Assembly: GCF_004378255.1 (NCBI RefSeq)
Contig: NZ_SNQG01000001.1
Coordinates: forward strand, 620,001-684,000
Origin: Mucilaginibacter phyllosphaerae
GTDB lineage: Bacteria > Bacteroidota > Bacteroidia > Sphingobacteriales > Sphingobacteriaceae
Length of the DNA: 64,000 nt
Reading direction: 5' to 3'
Part shown: positions 1 through 8,784 of the stretch, in pieces
Layout of the letters: every line of letters begins with the position of its first letter
Position numbering within the stretch: position 1 is the stretch's first letter
Program-made: the position numbers and the translations under genes
Notes under the pieces: model-generated
Databases searched by the model: none
Seen by the model: only the letters and a program-made list of their open reading frames with translations
What the model was told of the DNA's origin: nothing

Positions 1-63
1 GAATTATTTATTTTTCAGGAATAAATCGCATACAAAACATGCCATTTATCTATATTTATTAAA

Positions 64-87
64 TTAATGTTAATAGTTTAACATTAA
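64..87. other. Perfect 10-bp inverted repeat
   Basis: Two arms, ttaatgttaa and ttaacattaa, are perfectly complementary around a 4-base spacer. The AT-rich dyad could be an operator or an RNA hairpin. No T-tract follows on either strand, so it does not look like a classical terminator. Confidence 0.5.
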
Positions 88-335
88 CGATAAGAAATTA
101 GCAATCTTAAATCTTTTAAGCAACCTGCTTTTTTTGAGGAAATGATGTAGTAATTTCGCAATTATGATAAAGTTTTACCGCTGATTTAAAAATCGCCCTG
201 GCAGATAGCCCTGGATCTGAACCCTTGATTTTTTAACTACAGTTTTTAAATACGGCTGGCAATCCGCAGCAAATTTTTGTTCCTTAAAATGCGTGTATTT
301 ACACCAACCTGTTAATGGTTTGTATGCTGTTTGTA

Positions 336-379
336 TAAACTAATGTGCCTTAGTACAGCTACTAAAGCACATTAGTTTA
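336..379. terminator. Long hairpin downstream of bglX
   Basis: Arms at 336-348 and 367-379 are perfectly complementary over 13 bases. After one mismatch the stem continues for six more pairs and closes on the 4-base loop cagc. It begins 50 bases beyond the bglX stop, so it may end that transcript. The flanking T-runs are weak, and the terminator assignment is inferred from position. Confidence 0.4.
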
Positions 380-429
380 AGTTTTGTATAAAATAAATTT
401 AAGTTTTTTTGCGGGTTAGGGCTTTCAAT

Positions 430-2739
430 TTATTTTGCCCACTGCACTTTAGCTGCCTTTACATCGGCGGAGCTTGTGCCTACCTGGATAATAAATTCGC
501 CCGGCTCCCAATCGTATTTTAGCTGGCTGTTATAAAATTTAAGCTTATCCGGTGTGATCGAAAAAACAACATCTTTCTGCTCGCCTTTTTGCAGGCTGAT
601 CTTACTAAAACCTTTTAACTCCTTAACCGGGCGGCTGATGCTTGCGGCAGGATCTGTCAGGTATAATTGTACCACCTCTTCGCCTGCATAAGGCCCGTTA
701 TTGGTAACGGTAACGGTTGCCGTTAACGTTTCGTTACCCTTAAGGCTTGTTTTATTTAACTTAAGGTTACTATAACTGAATTTAGTATAGCTTAAACCAT
801 AGCCAAAAGGATATAAAGGATCGTTGCTGATATCTAAATAGTTGGATTTGAACTTGGTTGGGCCGCCGGTGTAAGGGCGGCCGGTATTTAAGTGATTATA
901 ATATAAAGGGATCTGCCCAACACTACGCGGGAAGGTGGTGGTTAATTTACCCGATGGATTGTAGTTACCAAACAACACCTCGGCAATGGCGTTACCTGCC
1001 TCGGTACCCGGCGCCCATACATCTAATATAGCGGCGGCGTGCGTATCTTCCCAGGTTAGGGTAAGCGGGCGGCCGTTAAACAATACAATTATAATGGGTT
1101 TGCCCAATTTGGCCAACGCTTTCAACATCAGTTGCTGGCTTTCGGGGATGCTAATATCTGCCCGGCTTGATGATTCACCGCTCATGCTTTGCGATTCGCC
1201 CACCACGGCTACAATAATATCTGATTTTTTTGCCGCCTTAACTGCATCCTCTATCATATCATCAGGCGATTGTTTATCTAACGATACCATGCCGGGGCCA
1301 AAGTTAAGGCGTTTCATAAAGGTGGTATCATCCGTAATATTACTGCCTTTGGCATAATTTATTTTTACATTATCGCCAACAATGTGTTTAATACCCTCGG
1401 CCACGCTTACTGATTTTTCCCACTCGCCGCCAATTACCCAGGTACCCAGCATATCCCTTTTATTATCGGCCAGCGGGCCAACCAGGGCTATGCTTCCGCC
1501 CGATTTTTTAAGCGGCAGTATCTGGTTGGCATTTTTCAGCAGCACAAAAGAATGCTCGGCAGTAACGCGGGCGGCCTTGCGGTTTGCCTCGGTCATGATC
1601 TCGGTCTTCTCGCGCTGCGGATCCAGGGATTTATAAGGGTTATCAAACAGCCCCAGTTTATATTTTGCCTCCAGTATGCGGCGGCAGGCCTGGTCAATAT
1701 CTGCCTGGGTTATCTTGCCTTGCTGTAACGATCTTTTTAAGGTGGTTAAAAAACCTTCGCCAACCATATCCATATCCAAACCGGCTTTTAACGCCAGGGC
1801 AGATACCGTTTGCAGGTTGCCCATACCATGCTCGGTAGTTTCATTCAGCGCGGTGTAATCAGATACCACAAAGCCCTTAAAGCCCCATTGCTTGCGCAGC
1901 AGATCGGTAAGCAGCCATTTATTGGTAGTGGCCGGCACACCATCTACCACGTTGAACGAACTCATAAAACTGCCTGCGCCGGCATCCAGCGCGGCCTTGT
2001 AGGGCGGCAGGTAATAGTTATACATGGCAACTTTACTCATATCAACCGTGTTGTATTCGCGGCCTGCTTCGGCAGCGCCGTAAAGTGCAAAGTGTTTTAC
2101 ACAGGCCATAACTGCGTCGGCATTTTTCATATTGCTACCCTGGTAGCCCCTCACCATGGCTGCAGCCACTTTGCCGCCCAGGTAGGGATCTTCCCCGCTG
2201 CCTTCAGATATACGGCCCCAGCGGGCATCGCGCGCAATATCAACCATAGGCGAAAACACCCAGTTTAAACCTTCGGCGGTAGCTTCTTTAGCCGCAATGT
2301 GTGCGGCATGCTCCACAATGGCCATATCCCACGTTGCCGACATGCCCAAAGGGATAGGGAAAATAGTGCGGTGCCCGTGTATCACATCCAGCCCAAATAT
2401 CAGCGGGATGTGCAAACGGCTGCCTTTTACAGCAGCTTCCTGCATTTTGCGTACGTTATCTGTACCGTATAAACCAAATATACCGCCTATCGTTCCTTTT
2501 TTAACCCCATCGCTGATGCCGTTATTGGTTACCGAACCGGTGATGGCCATACCGCCTGTTACCAGGTTTAATTGGCCTATTTTTTCGTCAACGGTCATTT
2601 TTTTCATCAAGCCGCTAACAAAGGCATTCATTTTTGCAGTTTCGGCCGTTTGCTGGGCTAATGCCCTGTTAACCGGCAGGCAGAGCATAAGCGCTGCGCC
2701 GAATATCACGATAGGCCTGCCCGGGAAGTATTTTTTCAT
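430..2739 (-). CDS. bglX: Glycoside hydrolase family 3 beta-glucosidase (BglX-like)
   Basis: Periplasmic GH3 enzyme expected to release glucose or related sugars from the non-reducing ends of beta-glucosides. At 769 residues it is close to the length of E. coli BglX. A signal peptide ends near residue 28 (ALAQQ). The N-terminal barrel domain carries KH at 215-216 and the nucleophile region VVSDYT with Asp294. A second alpha/beta domain follows, and a fibronectin-III-like domain occupies roughly the last 90 residues. It is transcribed divergently from a Nudix-related regulator 186 bases away, which suggests sugar-responsive control. The family is clear; exact substrate preference cannot be read from the sequence. 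Confidence 0.93.
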   Translation of the reverse strand: MKKYFPGRPIVIFGAALMLCLPVNRALAQQTAETAKMNAFVSGLMKKMTVDEKIGQLNLVTGGMAITGSVTNNGISDGVKKGTIGGIFGLYGTDNVRKMQEAAVKGSRLHIPLIFGLDVIHGHRTIFPIPLGMSATWDMAIVEHAAHIAAKEATAEGLNWVFSPMVDIARDARWGRISEGSGEDPYLGGKVAAAMVRGYQGSNMKNADAVMACVKHFALYGAAEAGREYNTVDMSKVAMYNYYLPPYKAALDAGAGSFMSSFNVVDGVPATTNKWLLTDLLRKQWGFKGFVVSDYTALNETTEHGMGNLQTVSALALKAGLDMDMVGEGFLTTLKRSLQQGKITQADIDQACRRILEAKYKLGLFDNPYKSLDPQREKTEIMTEANRKAARVTAEHSFVLLKNANQILPLKKSGGSIALVGPLADNKRDMLGTWVIGGEWEKSVSVAEGIKHIVGDNVKINYAKGSNITDDTTFMKRLNFGPGMVSLDKQSPDDMIEDAVKAAKKSDIIVAVVGESQSMSGESSSRADISIPESQQLMLKALAKLGKPIIIVLFNGRPLTLTWEDTHAAAILDVWAPGTEAGNAIAEVLFGNYNPSGKLTTTFPRSVGQIPLYYNHLNTGRPYTGGPTKFKSNYLDISNDPLYPFGYGLSYTKFSYSNLKLNKTSLKGNETLTATVTVTNNGPYAGEEVVQLYLTDPAASISRPVKELKGFSKISLQKGEQKDVVFSITPDKLKFYNSQLKYDWEPGEFIIQVGTSSADVKAAKVQWAK

Positions 2740-2860
2740 TTTAAACAGAGATTTTTAGATTGAAAAATATATAAACACACAGTTAAGGTTAATTTTAGCA
2801 ATATTAAATTACTGTAAAACTTATTAGCTATAATTGGTTTTTAAAAACGCTTACTGCATG

Positions 2861-2880
2861 GTGTAATTGGTACACAATTG
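2861..2880. promoter_or_regulatory. Possible operator between bglX and the Nudix regulator
   Basis: Two overlapping dyads lie here: gtgta-attgg-tacac and aattg-gtaca-caatt. They sit in the 186-base divergent spacer, 46 bases before the regulator start. Nudix-related sugar regulators of Bacteroidetes bind palindromic sites next to their targets, so this is a candidate site. The assignment rests on position and symmetry only. Confidence 0.3.
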
Positions 2881-2925
2881 TAAATATTAAATTCAAACAA
2901 TCAAAGTAATTTTATCAATAGCATA

Positions 2926-3687
2926 ATGTTAACAAAGCAGCAACTGGAACAATACTGTGTAGAGGCAACCCAAACCTACCTTAATCATATCTCTATAGAT
3001 TGTGTGGTGTTTGGTTTTCATGAAGGGCAAATGAAAGTTTTGATGCTTAAGGCCAATATGGAAGAGGCCTGGTACCTGCCCGGCGGCTTTGTACTTAAAC
3101 AGGAGCCTATTGATAACGCGGCAGACCGCATCCTGAAGGAACGTACCGGCATAGACGAGATATTTTTACAGCAATTCCACGTTTTTGGCCACCCGGACCG
3201 CTCCAAGATCCATAACGAGATGTACAAGGGCATGCTGCCGGACGAGCTGAACTTTTTTAATAAGCGATTTATATCTATAGGTTATTATGCTTTAGTTGAT
3301 TTTTTTAACGTTAACCCGGCGCCGGATGATTTTTCGGAAATTTGTACCTGGCGCGATCTTAACGACCTGCCGGAATTTGAGCTGGACCATGAACTGATCT
3401 TTAAAACCGCCTTAGATACCCTGCGCCTGCAACTTAACTACCAGCCTATTGGTTATAACCTGATGCCGAAGGAATTTACCATGCCCGAGCTGCAGAAACT
3501 TTATGAAACCATACTGGATAAAAAGCTGGACCGCCGCAACTTTCAGCGCCGTATGCTGGGCTTTGGCATTTTAAACAAGCTGGAAACCACCCGAAAAGGC
3601 GGTGCCCACAAAGCCCCCTACCTCTACTCGTTCGACCTGGAGAATTACCAGGCAGCGTTAAAACAGGGGTTAAAAAGCGGCTGGTAA
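2926..3687 (+). CDS. Nudix-related transcriptional regulator (NrtR/AraR type)
   Basis: The 253-residue protein has an N-terminal Nudix fold (about 15-145) and a C-terminal winged-helix region (about 160-245, with a basic RRNFQRRML stretch). The Nudix box starts canonically (GFVLKQE), but two of its catalytic glutamates are replaced: RILKERTGI stands where REuxEExGu is expected. Loss of these residues is typical of the NrtR/AraR branch, in which the Nudix domain became a ligand sensor for a DNA-binding domain. The gene is divergent from a GH3 glucosidase, which suggests a sugar-derived ligand. A residual hydrolase role is less likely but not excluded. Confidence 0.8.
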   Translation: MLTKQQLEQYCVEATQTYLNHISIDCVVFGFHEGQMKVLMLKANMEEAWYLPGGFVLKQEPIDNAADRILKERTGIDEIFLQQFHVFGHPDRSKIHNEMYKGMLPDELNFFNKRFISIGYYALVDFFNVNPAPDDFSEICTWRDLNDLPEFELDHELIFKTALDTLRLQLNYQPIGYNLMPKEFTMPELQKLYETILDKKLDRRNFQRRMLGFGILNKLETTRKGGAHKAPYLYSFDLENYQAALKQGLKSGW

Positions 3688-3789
3688 ACTGCTTTAGTTG
3701 TATTTATGTTAACTTTTAACCTAAAATGGCGTGGGCGGGCAAAATTTGCTATCTTATGCCCTTATCTATCTATTATCGCATAAAGCAGT

Positions 3790-4650
3790 ATGAAATACAG
3801 GGGCACCATTGTTGATTCGTTATTGATTATTTTAGGGATCCTGTCTGCCGGGATGGGTTTAAAGGGTTTTTTACTGCCCAGCCATTTTATTGACGGCGGC
3901 GTAACCGGTATCTCCATTTTAGTTGCCGATGCTACCAAGCTGCCCCTATCGGTGCTGATTTTTGTGATAAACGTACCTTTCCTGATACTGGGCTACCGCA
4001 AGCTGGGCGGGGTGTTTGCCTTTAAAAGTGCGGCAGCCATTGCAGGTTTATCTTTAGTGCTTGCCTTTATGCATTTCCCGGATGTTACGCCGGACAAACT
4101 GCTAACCGCGGTATTTGGCGGCGTATTTATAGGCGCAGGGATAGGCATGGCCATCCGTGGCGGCGCCGTGCTTGACGGTACCGAGATAGCAGCCCTGCTG
4201 GTAAGCAAAAAAACACAGGTAGTAAGGGTAAGCGATGTAATACTGATACTTAACGTGGTGATATTTGGCGCTGCGGTGTTTCAGTTAGGTGTCGAGAAGG
4301 CTTTATACTCTATCCTTACCTACCTGTCGGCATCAAAAATGATAGATTTTATTTTGAACGGGCTGGAACAATATACCGGCATGACGGTGGTATCTACCAA
4401 AGGCGAACAGATAAGGATTGCCATTACGCAAAAACTTGGGCGCGGCGTTACTGTTTACCAGGGCAAAAGCGGTTACGGTAAAGACGGCCATATCAACGCC
4501 CCGCGAGAGATCATATTTACAGTTGCCACCCGCCTGGAAGTACCCCTGTTAAAGAAAGAGATCTTACGGATAGACCCCGCAGCATTTATTGTACAGCAAA
4601 GTGTTGATGACACTACCGGCGGCTTGCTAAAGCGGAAGAAAAGCCACTAA
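3790..4650 (+). CDS. YitT family membrane protein
   Basis: The 286-residue integral membrane protein has five or six hydrophobic helices in the first 200 residues (duplicated DUF161/YitT region). A soluble C-terminal DUF2179 domain begins near residue 205 (VVSTKGEQIRIAI). The GGVTGIS and GTEIAALL segments are typical of the family. The family is widespread and its transport or regulatory role is not established. It stands alone, about 100 bases after the Nudix regulator, and may have its own promoter. Confidence 0.85.
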   Translation: MKYRGTIVDSLLIILGILSAGMGLKGFLLPSHFIDGGVTGISILVADATKLPLSVLIFVINVPFLILGYRKLGGVFAFKSAAAIAGLSLVLAFMHFPDVTPDKLLTAVFGGVFIGAGIGMAIRGGAVLDGTEIAALLVSKKTQVVRVSDVILILNVVIFGAAVFQLGVEKALYSILTYLSASKMIDFILNGLEQYTGMTVVSTKGEQIRIAITQKLGRGVTVYQGKSGYGKDGHINAPREIIFTVATRLEVPLLKKEILRIDPAAFIVQQSVDDTTGGLLKRKKSH

Positions 4651-4658
4651 CCCCCAGC

Positions 4659-4862
4659 TTATTTTTTAACGTGGCTATGTACCCATGCCGCATTTTTACC
4701 AAGCAGCGTTTTAGTGTACACGGCCAGGTAATCAAAGGTTTGCCCGTCTTTTTCAAGCGTTACAAAAACATCAACGCTTTTGCCGGTATCGTAATCGTTA
4801 AGTTCATATAACAGCTCTACCGTTTTATCGGCTGCTTTAAATACCTGTTCATCTGTATGCAT
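4659..4862 (-). CDS. Small hypothetical protein
   Basis: The 67-residue soluble protein is acidic in its first half and ends in HSHVKK. No family was recognised and no signal peptide or membrane segment is visible. It converges on the YitT gene with 8 bases between the stops. Its reading frame is intact, begins with ATG and has ordinary codon use, so it is probably a real gene of unknown function. Confidence 0.6.
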   Translation of the reverse strand: MHTDEQVFKAADKTVELLYELNDYDTGKSVDVFVTLEKDGQTFDYLAVYTKTLLGKNAAWVHSHVKK

Positions 4863-4956
4863 TTGATAAAGGTATCGTATTAATACTGTAAATAGCAGTA
4901 AATCAGTTTATTTAATATTTGTGGTATGGGCATAAAAATAAACCGGACAAACCGGC

Positions 4957-5874
4957 TTAATCAAACAGCCCCTTCTCCTTGCCGATGAATTGCGGGCGGC
5001 GGATGTGCATGTTTAATTTCTGGTTCAGCTTATCAACAACGTAATCACACAACTCGGGCGAGTAGCGCTCATCGTGCTGGTGCATAAAAAACCATACGGA
5101 TTGCAGGCCCTGCGCCTGCCAATCGGCAATGCGGTCTATCCATTCATCGCAGCGGGCATAATCGGTGGGGTGCAGCCCGTTGCCTACAAAGCGGATAAAG
5201 GCATGCGGTGTAGGCAGCATCATGTGCAGGCAATCCCGGCGGCCGGTAGCATCCGTAAGCACCGCCCCTATATTCAGCCGCTTAAACAGGTTAAAAACCG
5301 CTTCCCGGTTTTCGGGCACGGCAAACCAGTCTTTATGGCGCAGCTCTACATAAACAGGTACATCTGTTGGCAGCTGTTCCAGGTAAGCGGTAAGTTCGGG
5401 CAGGCTTTTGGGCGTAAAATTATCACTCAGCTGCAAAAACAAGGGCCCCAGCTTATCGCCGAAGGCCATGATACCCTCATAATAAGTGGTAGTTATCTCC
5501 TCTGCATTTTTTAACCTGCGGATATGGCTGATACTTTGCGAAAACTTTGGGCAGAATTTAAAATCGGGGTTGCTATCGGCCTTTTGTTTCCACTTGGCAA
5601 TGGTATCCGGGCCGTAAACCTGGTAAAAGGTGGCGTTTAGCTCTATACAATCGAAATGCTTAACATACTCATCTAAAAAGTTGGCATCCTTGGTTTTTGG
5701 CGGATAGATCTGCCCTATCCACTCCTTTCGCCCCCATTTGGCGCAGCCCACATGCACCTGCAAAGTTTTACTTTTATCAGCAGCGGCAAGGGTGGCTTTG
5801 GTAAAGGCAGGATCGGGCGGCAGGGTAAAATCTACCAGGGGCAATTCATGTTCGGTTACGCGGCCAAATTCCAT
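4957..5874 (-). CDS. DUF72 domain-containing protein (YecE-like)
   Basis: The 305-residue soluble protein has a TIM-barrel DUF72 domain. Diagnostic segments are VHVGCAKWGRKEWIG near residue 40, FDCIELNATFYQ, and PVYVELRHKDWF in the second half. DUF72 proteins resemble TIM-barrel isomerases or endonucleases, but no reaction is established for most. No operon partner is evident: an amidase follows upstream on the same strand after 96 bases. Confidence 0.88.
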   Translation of the reverse strand: MEFGRVTEHELPLVDFTLPPDPAFTKATLAAADKSKTLQVHVGCAKWGRKEWIGQIYPPKTKDANFLDEYVKHFDCIELNATFYQVYGPDTIAKWKQKADSNPDFKFCPKFSQSISHIRRLKNAEEITTTYYEGIMAFGDKLGPLFLQLSDNFTPKSLPELTAYLEQLPTDVPVYVELRHKDWFAVPENREAVFNLFKRLNIGAVLTDATGRRDCLHMMLPTPHAFIRFVGNGLHPTDYARCDEWIDRIADWQAQGLQSVWFFMHQHDERYSPELCDYVVDKLNQKLNMHIRRPQFIGKEKGLFD

Positions 5875-5970
5875 ATCAACAAATTAGGGCAGCAAGATAA
5901 GATGTATTGCCGGCATATAAAACCAAAAACAGTATCCGGAATTAAATTTAGAGTAACAAAACTGCCGGTA

Positions 5971-7584
5971 TTAGCCCAACACATCAGCCCTGAACTTTGG
6001 TGCTACCCTTTTTTTGGAGGCCTGCTCATAAGCATAAGCTAACTTTATCAATTCTCCCTCGCCCCATGCCGGGCCAAAAAACGACAAGCCCATCGGCAGG
6101 TCGTGCCAGGCGCCCATAGGCACCGTAATATGCGGGTAACCCGCCATTGCCGCCGGCGACGAAAACGAAAAACCATTATCATAATCGCCGTTGATCAGAT
6201 CTATGCATCCGGCAAAGCCGTTGGTTGGGCCGGCAATGGCATCCAGCCGGTTATCTTTTAAGATACGGTTGATAGCCTGGCGTGTTATGCCGGTAGTTTT
6301 ACTCAGGGCATCCAGGTATTCTTGGCTGTTCAGGTTGCCTTTGGCCTGGGCCAGTTCCAGTATCTCCTGTTTAAAAAAGGGCATGGCCCGGTCTTCCTGC
6401 TGTTGGTTAAAGGCAATCACATCGGCCAGGGTTTTCATTTTTGAATTGGCTTTGCCCAGGTACCGGTTTACGCCATCCTTAAACTCGTACAGCAAAACCG
6501 TAAACTCGGCGCCGCCAATATCCTTTAGCTGCTTAAACAGTTCTATCTCTACTATTTCGGCGCCCTGCTTTTTCAACACGGCTATGGCATCATCCAATAG
6601 TTTTTTTGTAGCGGCTTTGGGGTTATCCATTTTTTCGATGCCGATGCGTTTGCCTTTAAGGCCGTTGGCATCCAGGTATCGGGTATAATCTTTTTGGGGT
6701 TTGCTGCCAATAGTATCCATATCGGCGGCATCGGCGCCGGCTAACAGGCCCAGCATAATGGCGGCATCCTTTACGGTACGCGCCATGGGCCCGGCGGTAT
6801 CCTGTGTTTTTGAGATAGGGATAATGCCCGACCGGCTCCAGAGGCCTACCGTGGGTTTAATGCCCACCAAACCATTTACCGATGCCGGCGATACAATAGA
6901 GCCGTCTGTTTCGGTACCGATGGCTATGGCGCATAAATTGGCTGCCGCCGCGCTGCCCGATCCCGCGCTGGATCCGCTTGGGTTTCTGTTGAGCACGTAG
7001 GGGCATCTGGTTTGCAGGCCGCGGCTGCTCCAGGCGCTGGTAGCATGCGTAGAACGAAAGTTTGCCCATTCGCTCAGGTTGGTTTTGCCTAATATTACCG
7101 CGCCGGCCTGGCGCAGTTGATGCACAATAAAGGCATCCTGTTTGGCAAAATTATCGGCAATGGCCAAAGCCCCGGCGGTGGTATGCATATTGTCGCCGGT
7201 ATCGATATTATCTTTTATCAGCACGGGGATGCCGTGCAGCGGCCCGCGAAGCTTTTTTGCCTTGCGTTCCTTATCCATATTATCGGCCATATCCAATGCA
7301 CTCTTATTCAGTTCTATAACCGAGTTAAGCCTGGGGCCATTCTTATCGATGGCATCTATCCGTTTTAAATACAACTCGGTGATGGAGCGCGAGGTATGGC
7401 TGCCATCCTGCATCATTTTTTGCAGGCTATCTATAGTAGCCTCATTCAGTTCAAAATCATCCACAAAGGCATCTGTACCGTTGCTGCCTTGTGCTGCAGG
7501 CGGTTGTTTACAGGATGCGCCCACCAGGGCAGAAAACGTTAGCCCGGCTATCGAACCCGTTTTTAAAAAGTTTCTTCTTTCCAT
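5971..7584 (-). CDS. Amidase-signature hydrolase, Tat-exported lipoprotein
   Basis: The 537-residue enzyme of the amidase signature family is expected to hydrolyse amide bonds with a Ser-cisSer-Lys triad. The N-terminus has a twin-arginine motif (ERRNFLK) followed by a lipobox-like ALVGASC, so it is probably exported folded and lipid-anchored. The catalytic lysine lies in PVLIKDNID, and the serines lie in the Gly/Ser-rich GSSAGSGSA segment followed by GTETDGSIVSPAS. It resembles the Asp-tRNA/Glu-tRNA amidotransferase subunit A fold, but the export signals rule out a role in tRNA charging. The substrate is unknown. Confidence 0.88.
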   Translation of the reverse strand: MERRNFLKTGSIAGLTFSALVGASCKQPPAAQGSNGTDAFVDDFELNEATIDSLQKMMQDGSHTSRSITELYLKRIDAIDKNGPRLNSVIELNKSALDMADNMDKERKAKKLRGPLHGIPVLIKDNIDTGDNMHTTAGALAIADNFAKQDAFIVHQLRQAGAVILGKTNLSEWANFRSTHATSAWSSRGLQTRCPYVLNRNPSGSSAGSGSAAAANLCAIAIGTETDGSIVSPASVNGLVGIKPTVGLWSRSGIIPISKTQDTAGPMARTVKDAAIMLGLLAGADAADMDTIGSKPQKDYTRYLDANGLKGKRIGIEKMDNPKAATKKLLDDAIAVLKKQGAEIVEIELFKQLKDIGGAEFTVLLYEFKDGVNRYLGKANSKMKTLADVIAFNQQQEDRAMPFFKQEILELAQAKGNLNSQEYLDALSKTTGITRQAINRILKDNRLDAIAGPTNGFAGCIDLINGDYDNGFSFSSPAAMAGYPHITVPMGAWHDLPMGLSFFGPAWGEGELIKLAYAYEQASKKRVAPKFRADVLG

Positions 7585-7642
7585 AATTAGGAATGGTGCT
7601 GTTGATCATCACAATTAACAAAATAAATAGCTGATTTGAAAG

Positions 7643-8170
7643 CTAATCGGTAAAGAACATGGGCTTGCCGGGTGTAGGGATCACCAGGTTGTCGTTATAA
7701 TCGGGCAGTAATTTGTACAAAACCTCCGGCGGCATTTTGCCTACATCCATAAATGCCCAGCTTTTGCCCATATCGTTACTAATGGCCAGCAGGTAAGACC
7801 GGCTCACATAATGCCCGTTAAACATTTTAAGGATGATGGTTTCGGGCAGCAGGCAATGGATCTGGGTCCCTGCCTTGTAAAACTTTCCCGGCGAACCTAC
7901 CGAACCGCTAAACTGAATGATGCCTTGCTTTTTCAGCCCTTCGATCCGTTCGCTTATCAGTTTCTGCATTTCATCGCGCCCGCCCGATAGGGCTACCAGC
8001 TTTGGATAGGTAAGATCTGTAACCGTTTTAAAATCTCCGTTAAAAGATGCCGAGGCAAAGCGCTGGGCCTGTTTTTTAACCAGCGCGGTATCTTGCGCAC
8101 AGGTAATACAGGGTAATGTTAAAAGTAATAATGCCAGGCAGGTTAGCCTTATTGCAACAGGTAAATTCAT
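7643..8170 (-). CDS. Secreted protein, paralogue of the next gene
   Basis: The 175-residue protein has a signal peptide (about 1-25, ending CAQ). The mature part begins DTALVKKQA and carries GSPGKFYKAGTQIHCLLPE and KSWAFMDVG, which recur almost unchanged in the neighbour at 8263-8769. The pair arose by tandem duplication. The function is unknown. The compact alpha/beta shape with a cystatin/NTF2-like flavour is only an impression. It is probably periplasmic. Confidence 0.75.
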   Translation of the reverse strand: MNLPVAIRLTCLALLLLTLPCITCAQDTALVKKQAQRFASASFNGDFKTVTDLTYPKLVALSGGRDEMQKLISERIEGLKKQGIIQFSGSVGSPGKFYKAGTQIHCLLPETIILKMFNGHYVSRSYLLAISNDMGKSWAFMDVGKMPPEVLYKLLPDYNDNLVIPTPGKPMFFTD

Positions 8171-8262
8171 TTTTCACATTCAAATTGCGGCGCCCCGGCC
8201 GGCTATGCCAAGGTGGGTAAGCAAATAGCACCCCACCGGCAATTATTTTATACTACCCCGTT

Positions 8263-8769
8263 TTACAAGGTTACCGGCGGTGTGGGCCGGGGTATTATTA
8301 AACTATTATTAAAGTTAGGGAATATGGTTTTAATATAGCTGATGGTTTGCTGGTTAAGATCAAGAAACGTCCAGCTTTTGCCTTTATCCTTACTTACAGC
8401 CAGCAAGTTACTTTTGGCGGCTATACGGCCTTTTCCTGTTTTCATGATAATTGTTTCGGGCAGCAGGCAATGGATCTCGGTGCCTGCTTTGTAAAATTTG
8501 CCCGGCGACCCTATCGTTACCTTTTCAAACGCAAAGCCCTGTGCTTTCATCTGCCCTATGCCGGTGGTCATCATTTGCAGCAGTTTTTCTTTACCGCCGC
8601 CTATTTCAACAGCTTTGGGGTAGGTATGGGCAATTACGGTTTTAAAATCGCTGTTCATCAAAGCCTTTGCAATTACACTGGCCTGGCGTTTTACGGCAGC
8701 GGTATCCTGCGCAAAAAGCGATGCGGGCAATACAAGCAGCAATACTATTTTAAAAAGTTTGGTCATCAT
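8263..8769 (-). CDS. Secreted protein, tandem paralogue
   Basis: The 168-residue protein has a signal peptide ending at LFAQ and a mature start of DTAAVKRQA. It shares SPGKFYKAGTEIHCLLPE and GKSWTFLDL with the protein at 7643-8170, which lies 92 bases further downstream. Only 15 bases separate its start from the stop of the exported phosphodiesterase, so the three genes may form one transcript. No known domain was recognised. Confidence 0.75.
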   Translation of the reverse strand: MMTKLFKIVLLLVLPASLFAQDTAAVKRQASVIAKALMNSDFKTVIAHTYPKAVEIGGGKEKLLQMMTTGIGQMKAQGFAFEKVTIGSPGKFYKAGTEIHCLLPETIIMKTGKGRIAAKSNLLAVSKDKGKSWTFLDLNQQTISYIKTIFPNFNNSLIIPRPTPPVTL

Positions 8770-8784
8770 GGTTTTCCGTTTCTT

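Larger units (their letters stand above)
1..429. other. Non-coding stretch downstream of bglX
   Basis: No convincing coding region is seen on either strand. The stretch is AT-rich and holds two dyads, described separately at 64-87 and 336-379. Whatever gene lies to the left of the window is not represented here. Confidence 0.6.

Noticed and set aside
336..379. Riboswitch
   Set aside because: It is a simple hairpin without conserved aptamer features and lies downstream of a gene, not ahead of one.
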